A stretch of DNA of 10,247 nt from Oscillospiraceae bacterium (GTDB lineage Bacteria; Bacillota; Clostridia; Oscillospirales; Oscillospiraceae), in the NCBI GenBank assembly GCA_012513005.1, contig JAAZCZ010000049.1, positions 1 to 10,247 of the forward strand, in the 5' to 3' direction. Shown one piece after another: positions 6,391 through 10,247 of this stretch. The position numbers were made by a program, and so were the translations under genes. The number at the start of each line of letters is the position of its first letter. The stretch's first letter is position 1. A model generated the notes under the pieces. That model worked only from the letters and a program-made list of their open reading frames with translations. It had not been told where the DNA came from and did not search any database.

Positions 6391-6425
6391 GCAGCACTGT
6401 AGAAAATCACAGTGCTGCGCTTTTT
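6391..6425 (+). terminator. Orphan hairpin terminator in the 279-bp gap between tracrRNA and alpha-galactosidase
   Basis: GCAGCACTGT (6391-6400) pairs perfectly with ACAGTGCTGC (6409-6418) around an 8-nt loop and is followed by GCTTTTT. The orientation suits plus-strand transcription, but no gene ends here. It may back up the tracrRNA terminator, end an unannotated small RNA, or remain from a gene displaced when the cas locus arrived. The rest of 6269-6547 is very AT-rich and contains no supported ORF, only the upstream region of the next gene. On the minus strand the following sequence is T-rich but interrupted, so weaker two-way activity is possible. Confidence 0.7.
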
Positions 6426-6492
6426 ACAGCAAGAATAACCCCAACATATAAGTAGCCTGCAATTCCGTATCATCTCCTTTACTTTATATAAT
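6423..6492 (+). promoter_or_regulatory. Candidate promoter region of the alpha-galactosidase gene
   Basis: Two candidates are visible. TTTACA (6423-6428) with TATAAG (6447-6452) are each 5/6 matches to consensus, with an 18-bp spacer. Further down, TATAAT at 6487-6492 is a perfect -10 but has a poor -35 (TTCCGT, 18 bp upstream). I see no clear cre site or long operator palindrome, so sugar control cannot be read from the sequence. Confidence 0.35.
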
Positions 6493-6534
6493 TACCGCTG
6501 TAAAATAGGAATAACAATCGGTAGCATAGCAAAA

Positions 6535-6540
6535 AGGGGG
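6535..6540 (+). promoter_or_regulatory. Ribosome binding site fixing a TTG start for alpha-galactosidase
   Basis: AGGGGG at 6535-6540 stands 7 nt before TTG at 6548. The next in-frame ATG (6608, residue 21) has no ribosome binding site and would remove part of the first beta-strands expected in GH36, so TTG is preferred. Confidence 0.75.
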
Positions 6541-6547
6541 TAGTATT

Positions 6548-8920
6548 TTGGAAACTATTATTCAGGATAACAAAACCTTTCTTCTGCGCACACAAAAAAC
6601 AGCCTACATGCTCATGGTAAACGACTACGGGCATATAGAGCATATTCACTACGGCGCGCCTGTCAGCATAGCAGATGCGAAGGCTCTGCGCTATAAACAC
6701 AATATGCAATACGGCTCGCAGGTTATGTATGACGAAGCGGATTTGGACTACTGCTTAGACAATGTTCCGCTAAACTGGTCGGGAATAGGCAAAGGCGATT
6801 TTCGAATAACGCCGCTTGAGATGGAAATGCCGGACGGCACATACACCTCTGATTTTCTTTTTGAATATGCCGAAATCTTGGATGGAGCAATACCTGCCAA
6901 AACCCTGCCGGGAGCATACTGCGGTGATGACAGCACAGTTAAAAGCCTGATACTAAACCTCAAAGAACGGGTGTTTAATATTAAGCTTCAGCTTATTTAC
7001 ACAGTGTACCCCGACGAGAATATAATAACCCGCCGCACGGTAATACTAAATAGGGAAGAAAAACCCCTTATATTAAGGCGGATAATGAGCTTTTTGCTGG
7101 ATATCCCGAACAAAAACTACAAGCTCACAAATTTTGCGGGCGACTGGATAAAAGAGGCAAACCGCCATGACCAAAGCTTGGTGCAGGGCTGCTTTGTAAA
7201 CCAAAGCACAACAGGCAGCTCGTCAAACAGGCAAAGCCCGGGAATAATGCTCTCGGAGCAAAAGACAAGCGAAGACGCAGGCTGCGTCTATGGCTTTAAC
7301 CTCATATACAGCGGAAACCACTACACTGCTGTAGAGCTTTGCCCGCGTGGTATGGTACGGATAATCTCCGGCATAAACCCACTTTGCTTTTCGTGGACAC
7401 TAAATAGGGATGAGAGCTTTGAGACCCCGGAAGCGGTGCTCACTTTCTCCGCAGAGGGCTACAACGGCATGAGCCGGAATTTTCATAACTTTGTAAACAG
7501 GCGCATAGTCCGCGGACCTTGGAAGGACAAAGAACGCCCTGTCTTATTAAACAATTGGGAAGCGCATTTTTTTGATTTCGCCCGTCACAAGCTCCTTTGC
7601 TTGGCAAGGCGGGCAAAAGACATAGGAGTCGAGCTTTTCGTGCTGGATGACGGCTGGTTCGGAAGCCGAAACAGCGATAAAGCCGGGCTGGGCGACTACA
7701 CAATTAACCTTAAAAAGCTGCCCGGGGGCATATCATGCCTGGCAGAAAAAGTCACAAAAATGGGCATGCGCTTCGGGCTTTGGTTTGAGCCTGAATCTGT
7801 CAATACAGACAGCGACCTATACCGCAGTCACCCGGAATATGCAATCCAAATTCCGGGCAGAAAAGCATCATACGGCAGAAACCAGCTCCTACTTGATTTA
7901 ACCCGCCCCGATGTGCGCGACTACATCGTTAAGAGCGTCGGCAGCATATTAGACAGTGCAGAAATAAGCTATGTGAAGTGGGATATGAACCGGCACATGA
8001 GCGATATGTTCTCAGAAACCTGCAAGCAGGGGGAGTTTTATCACCGCTATATACTCGGTCTATACGAAATCTTAGAGCGGATTTTTAAGCCGAGACCGCA
8101 TATCCTGCTCGAGAGCTGCTCATCAGGCGGCAACCGCTTCGACTTAGGTATGCTCTGCTATTCACCTCAAATCTGGGCATCAGACAACACAGACCCGATA
8201 GAAAGACTAAAAATACAAAAAGGTCTGTCATATTTTTACCCGCCCAGCACAATGGGCGCCCATGTCTCACAGTCACCACACATGCAAACGCTGCGAAAAA
8301 CAGCACTATCCACCCGCTTTAATGTGTCTGCATTCGGAGTTTTGGGCTATGAGCTGGATTTAGGCGAACTAACACCGATAGAAAAAACACAGGTCAAGGA
8401 ACAAATAGCCTTCTATAAAAAATGGAGACAAGTTTTCCAGTTTGGAGAATTTAGAAGAAGCGACTGCGACAATAACTTAGAGCAATTTACCTGCATTAGC
8501 CCGGATAAAAAAAGAGCGGCTGTCTGCCTTGCCCAAACACTTGCTACTGCAGCACCGAGCAACGATATCCTATCTGTAAAGGGCTTAGAGAAGAATATTA
8601 AGTACCATCTAAAAACAGTAGCCCAAAAAATTGAAATTGCCCGATTCGGCTCTCTGCTTAAGCATGTTGTGCCGATTTCGCTAAAAGCAAACGGCTTAGT
8701 TTTGCGCACAGCAAATAAATACTACGCAATGCCCGACGGCGAATTTTCAGCTGAGGCAACGGGGCAGGCACTATGCAGCGGTATCGGTCTTAACAACCAG
8801 TTTATAAGCACGGGATACAGCAGCGAAATTCGCATGTGGGGAGACTTCGGCTCACAGCTATACACAATAGAAGCAGAAGTAGCAGAAGAAACAGAAGCAG
8901 CAGAAAAACAGAATAAATAG
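6548..8920 (+). CDS. aga: Alpha-galactosidase, glycoside hydrolase family 36
   Basis: This 790-residue enzyme hydrolyses terminal alpha-1,6-galactosides such as melibiose, raffinose and stachyose by a retaining mechanism. An N-terminal beta-sandwich (about 1-330, with WSGIGKGDFR) precedes a TIM barrel (about 335-650) and a C-terminal beta domain. Barrel motifs are LDDGWFG (Asp367-Asp368), GLWFEPE, KWDMNR with the expected nucleophile Asp479, ESCSSGG with Cys524, and ASDNTDP with the expected acid/base Asp546; these positions agree closely with characterised bacterial GH36 enzymes (nucleophile near 480, acid/base near 548). FGVLGYELDL is a further family signature. There is no signal peptide, so it is cytoplasmic and presumably receives imported oligosaccharides, though no transporter is in view. 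Two variations: Tyr384 replaces the common Trp in LGDW, and the C-terminus carries an acidic Glu/Ala-rich tail of about 15 residues. Some GH36 members act on alpha-GalNAc or synthesise raffinose; alpha-galactosidase is clearly the best fit. Confidence 0.95.
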   Translation: METIIQDNKTFLLRTQKTAYMLMVNDYGHIEHIHYGAPVSIADAKALRYKHNMQYGSQVMYDEADLDYCLDNVPLNWSGIGKGDFRITPLEMEMPDGTYTSDFLFEYAEILDGAIPAKTLPGAYCGDDSTVKSLILNLKERVFNIKLQLIYTVYPDENIITRRTVILNREEKPLILRRIMSFLLDIPNKNYKLTNFAGDWIKEANRHDQSLVQGCFVNQSTTGSSSNRQSPGIMLSEQKTSEDAGCVYGFNLIYSGNHYTAVELCPRGMVRIISGINPLCFSWTLNRDESFETPEAVLTFSAEGYNGMSRNFHNFVNRRIVRGPWKDKERPVLLNNWEAHFFDFARHKLLCLARRAKDIGVELFVLDDGWFGSRNSDKAGLGDYTINLKKLPGGISCLAEKVTKMGMRFGLWFEPESVNTDSDLYRSHPEYAIQIPGRKASYGRNQLLLDLTRPDVRDYIVKSVGSILDSAEISYVKWDMNRHMSDMFSETCKQGEFYHRYILGLYEILERIFKPRPHILLESCSSGGNRFDLGMLCYSPQIWASDNTDPIERLKIQKGLSYFYPPSTMGAHVSQSPHMQTLRKTALSTRFNVSAFGVLGYELDLGELTPIEKTQVKEQIAFYKKWRQVFQFGEFRRSDCDNNLEQFTCISPDKKRAAVCLAQTLATAAPSNDILSVKGLEKNIKYHLKTVAQKIEIARFGSLLKHVVPISLKANGLVLRTANKYYAMPDGEFSAEATGQALCSGIGLNNQFISTGYSSEIRMWGDFGSQLYTIEAEVAEETEAAEKQNK

Positions 8921-8940
8921 ATTCTAAAAATCCGAATAAT

Positions 8941-8977
8941 AAAAAAGCACAAGCCCCGAGCTTCCTCGGGGCTCAAC
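8941..8977. terminator. Shared terminator between convergent genes
   Basis: AGCCCCGAG (8952-8960) pairs perfectly with CTCGGGGCT (8965-8973) around a CTTC loop. On the minus strand it is followed within five bases by a run of six T (8946-8941), making a good terminator for the nucleoside phosphorylase. On the plus strand the following CAACTTATTATTT is less T-rich but still serves plausibly for the alpha-galactosidase gene. Confidence 0.85.
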
Positions 8978-9024
8978 TTATTATTTACTGTTTTTAATTT
9001 GCCGGTAACGGCAAATATACTAAG

Positions 9025-9765
9025 CTACACACTAACCTTAACAATAGCATCAAGTGCAATCTTAATCTGTGCTTCCTGTGCTATTTTCAGAGCATCCTCG
9101 TCAGGCTGATAGCCTTCAACTCCAACCAGCTCAAAAGCGGGAGCATCGGCAACAATAATAGCTCCTGCCTTAACCTTGTGTAGAGATGAAACCACAAGTA
9201 AACCTGCAACCTCGTTTTCAAAAGCCATAACTCCTGCCTTAGCATACAGCTTGACACGAGATTCCAAAAGCCCCGGATAAAATAGTGCTCCGGTCAGCAC
9301 TATGCCCTTATGCACGGGTGTTTTATTTTCGGCAGCAGCAGAAATAAGTGCGCTAATTACCTCACAGTCGGCAATTGCAGGGTAGGAGGCAGGCACAATT
9401 TTATCTGTAACCCCATCTTCGCGGCAGGCTGCAGTTGCAACAACAATATCTCCCGTTTTGACCTCGGGCTGCATGCCCCCACAGGTTCCGATTCTGATTA
9501 TTACCCGAGCCCCGGCACGCCAAAGACTTTCAAAAGCACTAACAGCACCGCCGGCACCGACTCCGTGCGAGCTAACGGTGACAGGAACACCCTTGTGCGT
9601 GCCTGTATATGTCCAAAACTCGCGGTTTTTTGCAAGGCAACGGCTACCCTCCAGCATTGAACCAATCCACTCGGCTCTCGCAGGATCTCCGCAAACTAAA
9701 ACTCGCTCAGCGATTTCTCCATCACCGACATGAATACAGGGATATAACATTTTTTCTTCAGCCAT
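9025..9765 (-). CDS. Nucleoside phosphorylase, NP-I family (uridine phosphorylase-like fold; substrate uncertain)
   Basis: This 246-residue cytoplasmic enzyme of the PNP/UDP phosphorylase family splits a nucleoside with phosphate into base and (deoxy)ribose 1-phosphate, for salvage. The phosphate site fits E. coli uridine phosphorylase at identical numbers: Gly26-Asp-Pro-Ala-Arg30, Arg48 in KNREFW, and Arg91-Ile-Gly-Thr94. Ribose-binding Glu185 lies in AFENEVAG, equivalent to YEMES. Uracil-reading residues are not kept: Phe162 is present, but the Gln166 and Arg168 positions are Leu and Glu. VADAP has Asp207 where hexameric PNPs and Plasmodium PNP carry the catalytic Asp (VSD or VDGCP), so purine substrates are plausible. 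The glycine loop GVGAGGAVSAFESL departs from the GxGxPS signature. The ATG start has AGGAGG (9779-9774) 8 nt upstream. It converges with the alpha-galactosidase gene. Confidence 0.88.
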   Translation of the reverse strand: MAEEKMLYPCIHVGDGEIAERVLVCGDPARAEWIGSMLEGSRCLAKNREFWTYTGTHKGVPVTVSSHGVGAGGAVSAFESLWRAGARVIIRIGTCGGMQPEVKTGDIVVATAACREDGVTDKIVPASYPAIADCEVISALISAAAENKTPVHKGIVLTGALFYPGLLESRVKLYAKAGVMAFENEVAGLLVVSSLHKVKAGAIIVADAPAFELVGVEGYQPDEDALKIAQEAQIKIALDAIVKVSV

Positions 9766-9773
9766 AATATTAT

Positions 9774-9779
9774 CCTCCT
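9774..9779 (-). promoter_or_regulatory. Ribosome binding site of the nucleoside phosphorylase
   Basis: A full consensus AGGAGG on the minus strand stands 8 nt upstream of the ATG at 9765, the strongest ribosome binding site in the window. It confirms the start and that 16S rRNA has the usual anti-SD sequence. Confidence 0.85.
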
Positions 9780-9799
9780 AACAAAACTTGTTGTTTTAT

Positions 9800-9855
9800 C
9801 CATTTGAAAAATGGTAAAAGATATGTTATTATTTTAATTAATAAACTAAAATCAA
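9800..9855 (-). promoter_or_regulatory. Candidate promoter and operator-like palindrome of the nucleoside phosphorylase
   Basis: On the minus strand TTGATT (9855-9850) and AATAAT (9833-9828) are separated by 16 bp, predicting a start near 9820. Just downstream lies a perfect inverted repeat CCATTT-gaa-AAATGG (9800-9814), with further partly matching arms TTTT/AAAG outside it. A palindrome at this distance from a start site could be a repressor operator. It could also be a weak 5'-UTR hairpin. The remainder of 9781-9938 is AT-rich with no gene. Confidence 0.35.
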
Positions 9856-9938
9856 CAAAAACACACATTGCCGCAAATCTTTTTCTTTTGCATGAGTCAT
9901 TTTCACAGAAAAACGGGCAATCGGCAGATTAATAAAAG

Positions 9939-10247
9939 CTAATTGTCGTTCCAAAACCAAACAATGGTTTCGTCTGTTTTGGGGCAGCTCATACGCTCTA
10001 TATAGGTTTGCGAGGCAATGTTACTTGTAAAAACAAACATAACTGCCCGGTTTGAAGGGCCAAGCTCAAATAGCATGCGAGCATAAAGTAGCTGTGCAAT
10101 ATTCATCCCGCGATATAGAGGGTCAATAAAAACAGGCCCAAGCTCCGAAACGCTGTGAGTCAGAAAAAATCCTACAGGATGACCATTGTGCATTGCAAGC
10201 AGGGCAGGGGCATCCTTAATACGCCGCAAAAGATATTCTTCGCTAAG
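9939..10247 (-). CDS. GNAT-family N-acetyltransferase, C-terminal part (5' end beyond window)
   Basis: Only the last 102 residues are visible; the frame is open to the right edge (LSEEYLLRRIKDAP...) so the true start lies outside. The segment PVGFFLTHS followed by ELGPVFIDPLYRGMNIAQLLYARML is GNAT motif A, in which the backbone binds the acetyl-CoA pyrophosphate; NIASQTYIERM resembles motif B. The usual loop RGxGIG or RGxGIA reads RGMNIA here, with Asn for the second Gly. The acceptor substrate cannot be inferred. It runs in the same direction as the nucleoside phosphorylase, but 170 bp with a candidate promoter separates them, so a shared operon is unlikely. I see no convincing terminator after its TAG. 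Confidence 0.82.
   Translation of the reverse strand, partial: LSEEYLLRRIKDAPALLAMHNGHPVGFFLTHSVSELGPVFIDPLYRGMNIAQLLYARMLFELGPSNRAVMFVFTSNIASQTYIERMSCPKTDETIVWFWNDN

Noticed and set aside
8603..8614. TACCATCTAAAA in the alpha-galactosidase gene, identical to 12 bases of the CRISPR repeat
   Set aside because: It lies inside a conserved reading frame (YHLK), the match does not extend, and no second copy or spacer spacing is seen. Most likely chance.
9866..9928. ATTGCC/GGCAAT arms as a terminator for the GNAT gene
   Set aside because: Only six pairs around a loop of more than 40 bases; not a credible intrinsic terminator.

Overview
The window carries a type II-A CRISPR-Cas locus followed by an ordinary carbohydrate/nucleoside metabolism neighbourhood. 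The AT-rich intergenic DNA, strong AGGAGG-type ribosome binding sites, TTG starts on two genes, and the Csn2-containing Cas9 operon point to a low-GC Firmicute. A gut-type clostridial relative is my inference; nothing in the window fixes the genus.

Positions 1-6268 are the CRISPR system. Read on the minus strand, the order is cas9 (6095-2055), cas1 (2058-1183), cas2 (1193-873), csn2 (876-199), a 95-bp leader ending in ATTTGAG, and then a CRISPR array that runs off the left edge (two identical 36-bp repeats and one 30-bp spacer visible). The cas genes overlap at every junction (ATGA, 11 bp, ATGA), so they form one translationally coupled operon. Just upstream of cas9 and divergent from it lies a tracrRNA gene (about 6154-6268, plus strand) with a near-consensus promoter, an anti-repeat matching 22 of 24 positions of the repeat's upper stem, a nexus hairpin and an intrinsic terminator. 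The set is complete: Cas1, Cas2, Csn2 and Cas9 capture spacers at the ATTTGAG leader-repeat junction; tracrRNA pairs with pre-crRNA for RNase III processing; Cas9 cleaves. All nuclease residues of Cas9 and Cas1 that I can locate are intact, so the locus looks functional.

Positions 6269-6547 hold no gene but do hold an orphan hairpin terminator and the likely promoter of the next gene. A GH36 alpha-galactosidase follows on the plus strand (6548-8920). It converges, across a shared hairpin terminator, on a minus-strand NP-I family nucleoside phosphorylase (9765-9025) whose base-recognition residues differ from classical uridine phosphorylase. At the right edge is the C-terminal part of a GNAT acetyltransferase (minus strand), cut by the window end.

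I see no insertion sequence, tRNA, rRNA or attachment site. The less ordinary points are the apparently non-NGG PAM-reading segment of Cas9, the SpCas9-like repeat:tracrRNA bulge, the very tight tracrRNA/cas9 promoter arrangement, an imperfect hairpin in the leader, the cysteine cluster in Cas1, and the altered active site of the nucleoside phosphorylase.
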